NCBI GenBank assembly: GCA_028277345.1
Contig: JANQGM010000010.1
Location: forward strand, 1 to 61,385
DNA: 61,385 nucleotides
Direction: 5' to 3'
Origin: Candidatus Bipolaricaulota bacterium
GTDB taxonomy: Bacteria > Bipolaricaulota > Bipolaricaulia > UBA7950 > UBA9294
Under the pieces are notes generated by a model. That model was given only the letters and a program-made list of their open reading frames with translations, was not told the DNA's origin and did no database searches. Below are positions 16,285 through 24,195 of the stretch, one piece after another. Each line of letters begins with the position of its first letter. Position 1 is the first letter of the stretch. The position numbers and the translations under genes are program-made.

Positions 16285-17949
16285 ATGCATCCAAGACATC
16301 GCAGAATGGGGTTTCAGATCAATGGACGTCGGATCACTCTGGTCGTCGCAATTTCCGGAGTTTTGATCCTCGTTGCCTACCCGCTTGTTCAATTGGTCCA
16401 CAAGAGCTTCCCTCTCAGCAATTACGTTCAGCAGCTGCAGAATCCTCAGAACATGCGTGCGCTTTGGAACACGTTGTACATCAGCGCAGGAATCACCCTG
16501 CTCGCCACAAGTCTGGGTTCGATTCTCGCCTTTTTGATGATTCGAACCGACCTTCCCCTGAAACGTACGATTCGAAGCGGCGTGTATCTGCTGTTCTTGA
16601 CGCCCGCCTATATCAGTGGAATGGCATGGATTCAGCTCTTTGGACGTGCAGGCTACGTCACGCGCTGGTTTCGGATAACCATGGGCTTAACGCAAACCCC
16701 ATGGGACGTTTATACATTGGAAGGCGTCATCCTTGTCATGGGGCTAAACATGATTCCGATGGCCTACATGGCGACGGCCAATGCCTTGAGACACGCAGAT
16801 CCAACCCGTGAGGAAGCCTCGATTATGTCCGGAGCTACGCCCATCCGTACCTTCTTCTCCATCACGTTGCCCCTCGCGCTTCCCGGGATCATCGCCGGGG
16901 CATTTCTCGTTTTTGTCCACGGGATTTCCGGTTTCGGGGTTCCCGCCATGCTGGCCATGCCGACAGGCCACCTCGTCTTGACCACGCAAATCTACTCTGC
17001 CCTCGGACACTACGACGTTCGAATGGCCTGCGCTCTCTCTGTTGGCCTGGTTATAATGACCTCCATTGCGCTTTGGGCTCACAATGTCCTCTTGCGGAGA
17101 AATCGTTTCGCGAGCATGCCACAGAACGAGCAAACGCTGTTAACCTATCGAATGGGGGCTCTCCGTTGGCCCATCGCGCTGATCCTGACAGCATGCCTTG
17201 CTCTCGTTGCACTTGGGCCCTTGGTCATGATCGGCCTCTCATCCTTGCTACGTGCCTGGGGCCTGCCCCTCATAGGAAGCAACCTTACGTTGGCCAATTA
17301 CCGCGCGATCTTCGAGACCAGCGTCAGTGCTCGAGCACTTCGAAACAGTTTCCTGTTTGCGTTTGGCGGCGCGTCGTGCTCTGCCCTTCTAGGATTGGTT
17401 GTCTCGTACATCGTACATAGAACTCGCCTTCGCGGCCGGCAGCTGCTTGACGTTCTTGCCTCTGCACCGCTGGCTGTTCCCGGACCGGTCGTGGCAGCTT
17501 CAATGATCTTCGCTTGGTCCGTGCCCGCGCTTCGGCTGTACAACACTCCGTGGATCATTCTCATCGCCTACACGGTTGCCTTCCTCCCCTATGCTGTTCG
17601 CACAACGGCGAGCGTACTCAAGGCAATGCCTTTGAGTGGAGAGGAAGCCGGATGGATGAGCGGACGTTCTTGGGCAAGCGTGTTTGCCGGCATTGTCTTT
17701 CCCGTTATTCGACGAGGCGTTTGGGCCGGCTGGATGTTGGTGTTTCTTATGGCCTTTCGAGAGATTCCGATTTCTACGATGCTCTACACAAAAGGAACGG
17801 AAACGGTTGGCGTTTTGATGTTCATCTTGAAAACCGAATCGGGGGGACTTGAAGTTGTCTCCGCCGTTGCCGTCGTCGTCGTTGTGCTGACCGCGATCGG
17901 ACAAGCCGTTGTCGGTCGCCTGGTCGGCATCCGCAAGGGGATCCTGTGA
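16285..17949 (+). CDS. Ferric iron ABC permease, two-domain (FbpB-like)
   Basis: Inner-membrane permease of 554 residues made of two fused halves with about 12 hydrophobic segments. Each half carries an EAA-type loop: EEASIMSGATPIRTFFSITLP in the first and EEAGWMSGRSWASVFAGIVFP in the second. This is the FbpB/SfuB layout. ATG 16285 was chosen for the GAGGA about seven bases upstream; an ATG seven codons later is also possible. Its stop overlaps the GTG of the ATPase (GTGA). Confidence 0.9.
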   Translation: MHPRHRRMGFQINGRRITLVVAISGVLILVAYPLVQLVHKSFPLSNYVQQLQNPQNMRALWNTLYISAGITLLATSLGSILAFLMIRTDLPLKRTIRSGVYLLFLTPAYISGMAWIQLFGRAGYVTRWFRITMGLTQTPWDVYTLEGVILVMGLNMIPMAYMATANALRHADPTREEASIMSGATPIRTFFSITLPLALPGIIAGAFLVFVHGISGFGVPAMLAMPTGHLVLTTQIYSALGHYDVRMACALSVGLVIMTSIALWAHNVLLRRNRFASMPQNEQTLLTYRMGALRWPIALILTACLALVALGPLVMIGLSSLLRAWGLPLIGSNLTLANYRAIFETSVSARALRNSFLFAFGGASCSALLGLVVSYIVHRTRLRGRQLLDVLASAPLAVPGPVVAASMIFAWSVPALRLYNTPWIILIAYTVAFLPYAVRTTASVLKAMPLSGEEAGWMSGRSWASVFAGIVFPVIRRGVWAGWMLVFLMAFREIPISTMLYTKGTETVGVLMFILKTESGGLEVVSAVAVVVVVLTAIGQAVVGRLVGIRKGIL

Positions 17950-19163
17950 ATCGAAACGATGCTCTTCGCCTGGAGAACGCTACGAAATCGTTCGAGGATC
18001 TTGTCGTCGTCCAACACGTCAACACCACGGTCGAACAAGGTACCTTGACTGCACTTCTCGGCCCCTCAGGGTGTGGGAAAACGACCCTCCTCCGGATGAT
18101 CGCAGGATTGGAAACTCCCGACGAAGGAACAATATGGCTGAACGAACAGCCTTTGTTCCAAGACCGGCCACGCATTCATGTTCCTCCCCACCGTCGCGCG
18201 ATTGGTATGGTCTTCCAGGACTACGGCCTTTGGCCTCACATGACCGTTGAGAGAACGGTGGCCTACCCTCTCCGCGCTACAAAGGGACGACATCGGAGGG
18301 GCAGAGTGCCTTCGGCTGTGCACGAGGTGTTGAGCCAGGTTCGACTTTCCGGCCTGGAGAACCGGTTACCCCACCAATTGAGCGGAGGAGAGCGGCAGCG
18401 TGTTGCACTCGCTCGCGCTCTGGTGCGTCACCCTGAACTTCTGCTTCTTGACGAACCTCTGTCCAATCTCGATGCCCAACTCCGCAAGAGGATGCGGTCA
18501 GAGCTTCGGCACCTTGTGCAAGCAACTCCGATCACCGTTCTTCATGTCACCCACGATCAAGCAGAGGCATTGGCCATATCCGATCAAATGATTGTGATGT
18601 CCTCAGGCCAGATTGAACAGACCGGAGCACCTGAGACCTTGTACGAATCGCCACGTACCGCATTCGTTGCTCAGTTCGTTGGAGATGCCAATCTTCTGTC
18701 TGCACATGCCGAGCACGTCGACGGCGCAACACGGCTCCGACTCCCTGATGGATCCGTGCTAGCGTGCGCGGGCTTGGACGTTGGGCCGGTGGAAGACGTA
18801 TACGGCGTACATCCGCACGATGTGTCACTTGAGGCATCCAGCAGCTCTTCAAACGTCATTGTGGATCGCCATTATATGGGAGATTCCTGGCACTATGATG
18901 TCCGCGTAGGAGATACGACGCTTCGGGTGCAGGCACCGATTCGCGAAATCTACGATATCGGGTCCGGCGTTCATCTATCACTTCGTCACGTGTCTCGCGT
19001 TCGTTCGTCAACCACGGAGACCGAAACTCATCTGCTAACAAGACCGAACCCTCGGCAGCAAAGCAGCGAGCCTCCTCGAAAACGACGGATCGGAGGACGC
19101 AGGAGAAGCCGACGACACGATCGAATCCGGCCCAACGGATATCGCAATCAATCCTCAGATTAA
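17946..19163 (+). CDS. Ferric iron ABC ATPase (FbpC-like) with Arg-rich tail
   Basis: ATPase subunit, 405 residues. Walker A GPSGCGKTT near residue 39, Q-loop MVFQDYGLWPHMTV, signature LSGGERQRVALARAL, Walker B LLLLDEPLSNLDAQLR, H-loop THDQAEAL, then a TOBE-like C-terminal domain (HPHDVSL). GTG 17946 overlaps the permease stop. After about residue 355 the protein ends in a low-complexity, Arg-rich tail (PPRKRRIGGRRRSRRHDR) that is not usual for FbpC, which normally stops near 350. The tail may come from a lost stop or a frameshift near 19020-19060. Confidence 0.88.
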   Translation: MNRNDALRLENATKSFEDLVVVQHVNTTVEQGTLTALLGPSGCGKTTLLRMIAGLETPDEGTIWLNEQPLFQDRPRIHVPPHRRAIGMVFQDYGLWPHMTVERTVAYPLRATKGRHRRGRVPSAVHEVLSQVRLSGLENRLPHQLSGGERQRVALARALVRHPELLLLDEPLSNLDAQLRKRMRSELRHLVQATPITVLHVTHDQAEALAISDQMIVMSSGQIEQTGAPETLYESPRTAFVAQFVGDANLLSAHAEHVDGATRLRLPDGSVLACAGLDVGPVEDVYGVHPHDVSLEASSSSSNVIVDRHYMGDSWHYDVRVGDTTLRVQAPIREIYDIGSGVHLSLRHVSRVRSSTTETETHLLTRPNPRQQSSEPPRKRRIGGRRRSRRHDRIRPNGYRNQSSD

Positions 19164-19245
19164 GCTGAATTGCCAGAGCGGCATGCTCCGGACGCCGCCT
19201 TCTCGCGCAGAGTTCCCTCCTGCTGCGACCAAGAAACCCGGCTCC

Positions 19246-19274
19246 TTGACAGGCAGTAGAGTGACATCTATACT
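19246..19274 (+). promoter_or_regulatory. Consensus sigma-70-type promoter
   Basis: TTGACA (19246-19251), 17-base spacer, TATACT (19269-19274). It is the best consensus promoter in the window and is laid out like the regulator promoter at 5221-5249. Confidence 0.75.
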
Positions 19275-19291
19275 GTTAGCCATGTCTAACA
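19274..19291. promoter_or_regulatory. Metal-box operator 7, overlapping -10 and an ATG
   Basis: TGTTAG-CCATGT-CTAACA, perfect match. Its first base is the last base of the -10 box and an ATG (19282) lies in the spacer, the same geometry as operator 3. Confidence 0.83.
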
Positions 19292-19668
19292 TACGACGGA
19301 TCGCAGATCCTCTTCGCTTCTCGTCGCACAAAGAACAGGGGCCGCAACAAGAGAGCCCACGTCCGCTTCGAACATACGATGGCCTCCGCACGTTTGCGAT
19401 TTCGCTGCCTGTTGGGGAGGCAAGAACGAATTGCGGGAGTAGGATTGGAGTGGCAACCTTTCTTTTTGATTTGCAGTTAGCTATATCTAACTTTTTCGGG
19501 CGACGGACCTTCGTTGTACGAGACACCTCGCCAAACGGCCTTCCTTCTACACTCCACGCACCGATCGAAGCCCCCATCCGGGGAATGGATTCCACACCGC
19601 GTACGTGCTGGCGCAACACGGTCTCTCCACCACCTGTGTGCCACGCACGCGGTGGTGGGATTTCATGA
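19282..19668 (+). CDS. Possible leaderless small protein, unrecognised
   Basis: Reading frame of 128 residues starting MSNIRRIADPLRF, with ATG seven bases after a strong -10 box. The first four residues (MSNI) are shared with the DtxR-type regulator at 5257 because the operator encodes them. The rest is rich in Arg, Ser and Pro, with three Cys, and matches no family I know. The stop overlaps the ribosome-binding site of the next frame. It may be a real peptide, a decayed regulator copy, or chance. Confidence 0.3.
   Translation: MSNIRRIADPLRFSSHKEQGPQQESPRPLRTYDGLRTFAISLPVGEARTNCGSRIGVATFLFDLQLAISNFFGRRTFVVRDTSPNGLPSTLHAPIEAPIRGMDSTPRTCWRNTVSPPPVCHARGGGIS
19475..19492. promoter_or_regulatory. 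Metal-box operator 8
   Basis: AGTTAG-CTATAT-CTAACT, a perfect palindrome differing from the consensus only at the outermost pair. It lies inside the possible small gene 19282-19668, about 800 bases before the methyltransferase gene, so it could be a second operator or a roadblock site. Confidence 0.72.
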
Positions 19669-19679
19669 AAGGAGTCTAT

Positions 19680-19916
19680 ATGGGCGAATGGCCACTAGCC
19701 TTCCGAAGCATCGATCGGAAGCATGGCCGGTGCCTAGCATCCGTGAACGGCGCAATTCTCGTGTGCCGAATCTGGATTCAAAGCTGCGCTCCGCGCTCTG
19801 ATCGGGCAAGACGCAGATTCCAGACGCGCGACACCGCGGCTCCGTGCTCTGGCTCGACAAAGCCCGCACCGCAAGGAGGGATTTTGGGCCGCCAGTATAG
19901 GCGGAGCCGCGGCTAG
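19680..19916 (+). CDS. Possible small protein, unrecognised
   Basis: Reading frame of 78 residues starting MGEWPLAFRSIDRKHG, with AAAGGAG five bases upstream of its ATG, immediately after the stop of 19282-19668. It has four Cys and many Arg. No family was recognised. The good ribosome-binding site and the coupling to the previous frame argue for translation; the composition argues against a folded conserved protein. Confidence 0.3.
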   Translation: MGEWPLAFRSIDRKHGRCLASVNGAILVCRIWIQSCAPRSDRARRRFQTRDTAAPCSGSTKPAPQGGILGRQYRRSRG

Positions 19917-20289
19917 CTATAAAAGAAACGTCCATCGGGGTCAACATCTCCGAGAAGCACGTTCTGAAGTCCGGAGGAATCGAGATGCGCGAGGAGGGAT
20001 GGGTGCTGAAGAATCCTCGATCCACTAAATGTGGAGTTCGAAGTTTCGCGTCCTCGAGGCGTTTCCCATGTGCCGGGGAATGAAGCAGGGCACACCGCTG
20101 AAGGTCAGGCTGAGGACGATGTTCTCCGACATCTTCGACATCGGATTCATGGTGCATCTGCAAGCCGAGTCGTTCGTTGACGATTGAGAACTCGCATGTG
20201 CGAGAAGACGAAGGAACTGGATGTGATTGCCGTACCCAATACATGGCGAGGCCGTGAGTAGATGATGACCTAAGCGAGGTGTACAAAGC

Positions 20290-21333
20290 ATGATTAAACC
20301 GCTACCTGAAGTCACCGAAAGCCTGCGCGAGCTGTATGCGCATGTGTATGGGCCTGTGCGCGCCAAACTGCTGATGACCGGCATAGAGCTTGGCGTCTTC
20401 GGTCAGCTTGCGAGCCCAACGTCGGCTTCGAACGTTGCTCAGAAACTCGATACCCATCCAGGCAACACTGAGATTCTCCTTGATGGACTTGCATCAATCG
20501 ATCTGATCACGAAGCGTGAGGGCCTCTATCGAAATGGCGACGTCGCTCAGGCTTTTCTAGTGGATGGAACCGAGACCTACGTGGGCGGTGTCCTTCAGTT
20601 CATGGATGCCATCTCGTCGTTCGGGGTCGAGCACATGGCCGATTTGGTGAGGCAAGGCCCGCCCGAGCAACCCTCAGATGAAGCGCTCGCTGAGGAGACC
20701 TGGGCCAACTACGCTCGCATTGGCGCGAACGGGCAACGCGCCGGCTCCGCTCAGCGTGGCGTGAAGCTCATCAAGGAGCTTCCTGAGTTTCCTCACTTCC
20801 GGAAGATGCTTGATCTGGGTGGTGGCGCGGGCATGTTCGCGATCGCCATGGTGTCGGCCCATCCCAAGATGAGCGGTATCGTTTTCGATCGCCCGATGAT
20901 AGCTGAGGTTGCACGAGAGCTGATCGCAGAGTATGGCGCAGGAGATCGTGTCAAGGCGATCGGCGGCAACTACATGAGCGACCCCATCGGCAAGGACTAC
21001 GATTTGATCTGGTCTTCTGCAACGCTCAACTTCGCCAAGTATGACATCGATCCACTCATGCGCAAGATCCATGCCGCGCTTCGGCCTGGCGGCGTATTCG
21101 TGAGCATGCATGACGGCCTCACTCACGAGGGGACGAAACCGATGGAGATGTTCATCGGCATGGTTCCGTTGTCCTTGTCCGGCGGCCCACGCATGAGCTT
21201 TGAACAGGGATTTCTTGCCGATGCCATGCAGCGCGCGGGATTCGAGTCGATTCAATCACGAACCCTGGAGAGCCCGTGGGGAAACATGGATCTGGACATC
21301 GCGCGCAAGCGGAAGTCTCCCCTCGATGGGTGA
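20290..21333 (+). CDS. O-methyltransferase-family SAM-dependent methyltransferase
   Basis: Cytoplasmic methyltransferase, 347 residues. The N-terminal third is a winged-helix dimerisation domain of the plant-type O-methyltransferase / hydroxyneurosporene methyltransferase group (LLMTGIELGVFGQLASPTSA, NTEILLDGLASIDLI). The SAM-binding motif I is MLDLGGGAGMFAIAM near residue 178, then a D in VFDRPMIAEVA. LRPGGVFVSMHDGL and WGNMDLDIARK complete the fold. GAGGTG lies 12 bases before the ATG. The nearest upstream promoter is the metal-controlled one at 19246. Substrate unknown; a metal chelate or porphyrin-like compound is possible by context. Confidence 0.82.
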   Translation: MIKPLPEVTESLRELYAHVYGPVRAKLLMTGIELGVFGQLASPTSASNVAQKLDTHPGNTEILLDGLASIDLITKREGLYRNGDVAQAFLVDGTETYVGGVLQFMDAISSFGVEHMADLVRQGPPEQPSDEALAEETWANYARIGANGQRAGSAQRGVKLIKELPEFPHFRKMLDLGGGAGMFAIAMVSAHPKMSGIVFDRPMIAEVARELIAEYGAGDRVKAIGGNYMSDPIGKDYDLIWSSATLNFAKYDIDPLMRKIHAALRPGGVFVSMHDGLTHEGTKPMEMFIGMVPLSLSGGPRMSFEQGFLADAMQRAGFESIQSRTLESPWGNMDLDIARKRKSPLDG

Positions 21334-21373
21334 AGCAATGCCCTCCATGCAGGCTGAGAGGAGTTGAGAGCAA

Positions 21374-21988
21374 GTGAGCAAACTGGTGGAGAAATTCAGA
21401 GACGTTACAGCAAGGCGACCCTCGGGCTGGCTGGGCAGGAAAATGTACCACGATCCGAAAGGCCACTACCCCTCCTTTCGGATGGTCATGGAGAGGCTTC
21501 AGTTGCGACCTGAAGACAAGTTCCTCGAGGTAGCATGTGGAGGCGGTTCACTGCTTGAGATGGCCTTGGAGAAAGTCGTCTGCGCAGCCGCGATCGATCA
21601 CAGCGCTGATATGGTCAAACTCGCGTCTGAAAGGAATCGATTGGCGATCGAACGTGGACGGCTTGAGATTGCAAGAGGAGATGTGGGCACGCTTCCCTGG
21701 CCGGATCAAAGCTTCACGTGTGCCGCCTGCACCAACGCCTTCTTCTTCTTCGAACATCCAGATCGGATGCTCAAGGAATCCTTCCGGGTGCTTGAGCCAG
21801 GGGGACGGTTGGTCGTCATCAGCGTTCCAGATGAACGCAACGTCGCCAGCTTCATCTTTAAACGTCCATACAGGCTCAAGACCTACTCGGACGAAGCCAT
21901 GCGCCACATGCTACAGGATGCAGGCTTCTCATCCATAGAAATCAGCACGATCGCCGGTAAGCAGGTCTGTGTTGCGCACAAGGTCTGA
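21374..21988 (+). CDS. UbiE-like class I SAM methyltransferase
   Basis: Small cytoplasmic methyltransferase, 204 residues. Motif I is FLEVACGGGSLLEMAL near residue 50, the acidic residue follows in AAIDHSADMV, then GDVGTLPWPDQSFTCAAC (motif II) and VLEPGGRLVVISVP (motif III). It begins at GTG 21374 with AGGAG 12 bases upstream, 40 bases after the larger methyltransferase. The two probably act in one pathway; substrate unknown. No metal ligands are evident apart from several Cys. Confidence 0.85.
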   Translation: MSKLVEKFRDVTARRPSGWLGRKMYHDPKGHYPSFRMVMERLQLRPEDKFLEVACGGGSLLEMALEKVVCAAAIDHSADMVKLASERNRLAIERGRLEIARGDVGTLPWPDQSFTCAACTNAFFFFEHPDRMLKESFRVLEPGGRLVVISVPDERNVASFIFKRPYRLKTYSDEAMRHMLQDAGFSSIEISTIAGKQVCVAHKV

Positions 21989-22047
21989 GCAGGATTTGCG
22001 TGCAGACAGCTGCAGATCCTTGGCGAACGAGAATTCAAGGAGCAATC

Positions 22048-22611
22048 TTGTTTGACTTATCGAATAGCGCGAAAGAATCGACGAAACCCGTAGGGCCTTC
22101 ATCGAGCCTTGAGGACTACCTGGAAGCAATCCTCATGCTTTCGGCAACTGAAGGGCAAGGCGTTCGCGTGACGGACATCAGCGAATGGCTCAGCGTAAGC
22201 AAGTCAAGCGTTTCGGTCGCGGTGAAGAAGCTGGTTGCCGGCGGTCTCGTGTCCCATGAACGTTACGGCGATATTCACTTAACCGAGGCAGGCAGGACAT
22301 GCGCAAAGGAGATCGCCGGCCGCCATGACCTTCTCTATCGGTTCCTGAAGGAAATCCTCGGCCTCGATGAACGCACGGCTCAACAAGACGCATGCAGACT
22401 TGAGCACGATTTGAGTCCCAAGACGGCTGAAAGCCTCTCACGGTTCGTCGAGTTCCTGACGGATGGGCGGCCTGAGGACTGCAAGTGGAAGCGTTTGTTC
22501 AACGCGTATCTCGAAGGGGTGGAGCTACACGCCGTGCCTGCGATCGGAGACTGCGTGAAAGGCTGCCGGCGTGAGCGTCTTGGTTCATCCGGTGTGGGCG
22601 AGAGCAGGTAA
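22048..22611 (+). CDS. Second short DtxR/MntR-family repressor
   Basis: Paralogue of the regulator at 5257, 187 residues. It shares SSLEDYLEAIL, SHERYGDI, AGRHDLL and DACRLEHDLSPK, so the candidate ligands Asp, Glu, His, Cys, Glu, His are all kept. The start chosen is TTG 22048, five bases after AAGGAG; an upstream GTG reading lacks such a site and lengthens the N-terminus without homology. The C-terminus has an extra Cys/Arg-rich tail (GDCVKGCRRERL). It lies in the methyltransferase cluster, 59 bases after the second methyltransferase. Likely binds the same boxes or a subset. Confidence 0.82.
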   Translation: MFDLSNSAKESTKPVGPSSSLEDYLEAILMLSATEGQGVRVTDISEWLSVSKSSVSVAVKKLVAGGLVSHERYGDIHLTEAGRTCAKEIAGRHDLLYRFLKEILGLDERTAQQDACRLEHDLSPKTAESLSRFVEFLTDGRPEDCKWKRLFNAYLEGVELHAVPAIGDCVKGCRRERLGSSGVGESR

Positions 22612-22743
22612 ACGTGTTGCGGGACGCGGAACCGTTGACAGAGATGTGAAGAGTGGATCTCAGACGGATCAACGTTTTACTCAATCTGGATAGGCCTACT
22701 TGGCGAGCGTACAGCGAATGACTGACAACACCGGAAGGAGAGG

Positions 22744-23016
22744 ATGAAAACGATGCGCCTCGTCGTACAATCGATGCTTCTTCTGCTAAAACGCAGGTTG
22801 GCACGCATGAGCTTGGCGGAGAAACAAGAGTTGATGACACGCTTGATCCCGCACGTTTTAGCTGACCTTAGCCTGCACGACCGTCTTGCACTCATGCAAA
22901 AGATGATGCCGCACATGATCGGGGACATCGAGCCCGAGCAGGTCAGTACACTCATGGATACGATGATGCCCATGATGATGAGCATCCTGAGCGGGAGAGC
23001 TCCAGAGGACCTATAG
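22744..23016 (+). CDS. Met-rich small protein, unrecognised
   Basis: Small protein of 90 residues, helical and amphipathic. It contains repeated Met/His clusters: LMQKMMPHMIGD and LMDTMMPMMMSIL. About one residue in six is Met, far above its neighbours. GGAAGGAGAGG precedes the ATG. There is no signal peptide; the first 18 residues are hydrophobic with Arg. Its place between a metal-dependent regulator and a membrane protein suggests a soft-metal or iron-binding chaperone, by inference. No family recognised with confidence. Confidence 0.6.
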   Translation: MKTMRLVVQSMLLLLKRRLARMSLAEKQELMTRLIPHVLADLSLHDRLALMQKMMPHMIGDIEPEQVSTLMDTMMPMMMSILSGRAPEDL

Positions 23017-23088
23017 CTCAGACGCGGCAGGGCTTCCATGATCGAATACCCGAGCCGTGAATGCGTGCACACAACGAAAGGAGGCAGT

Positions 23089-23805
23089 GTGGAACTTGAG
23101 ACCATCACGCAGCTTGCCGGAATCGTAACCCTCATTGGAGCTGCGCTGTATGCCGTCGCTGATGTTCTTCTGCTCGCGCACAATATCGGCCCGCGCCAGG
23201 AGATCCCCGTCACCGCGGTTGATTTCGGAGCAAACTCCCAGTGGAAGCGCCGAGCCCGAATCCTGGAATGCATGTCGAAGATTCCCTGGAGGCGCCTAAA
23301 GATTGGCGGGCTGCTCGGCGTCTTCATGACGCCGTTTGCCATGACGGGAGCGTGGGTCTTGTACCACGCCTTGGAGCCTGCGGGACAGGGTTTTGCCATC
23401 ATCCCCGCCCTTCTGTGGCTCGCCGCCTATCCAATTGGAGCCTTTATCCACGGCTCGTTCATCTACCTCGGTGCGGTGGTGCAGGCGTGGAACGAAGCGG
23501 ACGGACGGGCCAAGCTTGTTCTTGAGAACACCGTACAACGGCTGCTCCGTGTGCTGATGGTGTCCTATGTGATGTTTGCCACCCTCGCGGTCGCGACATC
23601 CGGCGCGTATGCCATTGCCGTCGCACAGGGCACAACTGCATTGCCCCAATGGATGGCGGCGGCGAATCCTGTTCTAATGACGATTGTGTATATGCTTCTC
23701 GCTCGGTGCGTGGTTCCGCTTCGGATCATGAAGTATGTGCAAGGAGCCGGGTTCAACATCGTCTACATCGCATTTTTCGGGTTGCTTCTTGCCTACATTT
23801 GGTGA
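23089..23805 (+). CDS. Six-to-seven-helix membrane protein, unrecognised
   Basis: Integral membrane protein of 238 residues. Hydrophobic segments lie near residues 6-28 (LAGIVTLIGAALYAVADVLLL), 72-95, 103-125, 150-175, 188-205 and 215-235. GTG 23089 was chosen for the AAAGGAGG four bases upstream; an ATG 17 codons earlier has no such site. It ends the cluster that starts with the methyltransferases. No transporter motif recognised. It could be an exporter partner or a sensor; function unknown. Confidence 0.65.
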   Translation: MELETITQLAGIVTLIGAALYAVADVLLLAHNIGPRQEIPVTAVDFGANSQWKRRARILECMSKIPWRRLKIGGLLGVFMTPFAMTGAWVLYHALEPAGQGFAIIPALLWLAAYPIGAFIHGSFIYLGAVVQAWNEADGRAKLVLENTVQRLLRVLMVSYVMFATLAVATSGAYAIAVAQGTTALPQWMAAANPVLMTIVYMLLARCVVPLRIMKYVQGAGFNIVYIAFFGLLLAYIW

Positions 23806-24120
23806 TGAATCAAGGCTCCACGTTGAAGACAGACGATGCGTCACCAAGTCGCTTCCACCTCAACGTTTACTGCTAGTCTCGACACCTTCCGTGTTTCACT
23901 AGAGAAGCAAGTCCGTTCGCAACCGGTTCGGCACCGAGAACATCCGACCGTTTTCCCTATCGTGACCGGGTCAATCGCACTGACCAGCATTTGAGATCGC
24001 CGAACTGGCCGGGCATGGTGAGGGATCGTCGGCCTCGGAGAGAGACCCGCTCCCCGAAACCGATGGCGCGCTCACCTGCATGAATACGCCAGTTCCAATA
24101 GCTAATCCCATGTATAAACC

Positions 24121-24149
24121 TTGACAGGAGACTGCCGTTGCGTTAAAAT
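24121..24149 (+). promoter_or_regulatory. Promoter of the manganese-type ABC operon
   Basis: TTGACA (24121-24126), 17-base spacer, TAAAAT (24144-24149). The -10 box abuts the metal box that follows. Confidence 0.75.
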
Positions 24150-24162
24150 TAGTCTTAACTAA
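24149..24162. promoter_or_regulatory. Metal-box operator 9 (manganese operon variant)
   Basis: TTAG-TCTTAA-CTAA keeps only the inner four bases of each arm of the consensus. It overlaps the end of the -10 box and the likely transcription start. It may be the preferred site of the MntR-like regulator encoded at the end of this operon. Confidence 0.65.
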
Positions 24163-24195
24163 AAATAGCTTTTAAAAAGCTGAAAGTTGGGTCTC

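Larger units (their letters stand above)
19164..20289. other. 1.1-kb region with metal-controlled promoter but no convincing conserved gene
   Basis: It contains a near-consensus promoter (19246-19274), two metal boxes (19274, 19475) and two coupled short reading frames (19282-19668, 19680-19916). The remaining ~370 bases before the methyltransferase at 20290 hold nothing I can support except a small hairpin near 19891-19906 (CCGCC and GGCGG arms). A long antisense reading frame here looks fortuitous. Possible meanings are a long leader, short peptides or a decayed gene. Confidence 0.5.
23806..24195. other. 390-base intergenic region before the manganese operon
   Basis: Bases 23806-24120 hold nothing I can support. 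The last 75 bases contain a consensus promoter (24121-24149), a metal box (24149-24162) and a short inverted repeat AGCTTTT-A-AAAAGCT at 24167-24181 in the leader. Confidence 0.5.

Noticed and set aside
19663..20286. A 207-codon minus-strand open frame in the gene-poor region
   Set aside because: No ribosome-binding site, no family resemblance, low-complexity start; the plus-strand promoter and operators point the other way.
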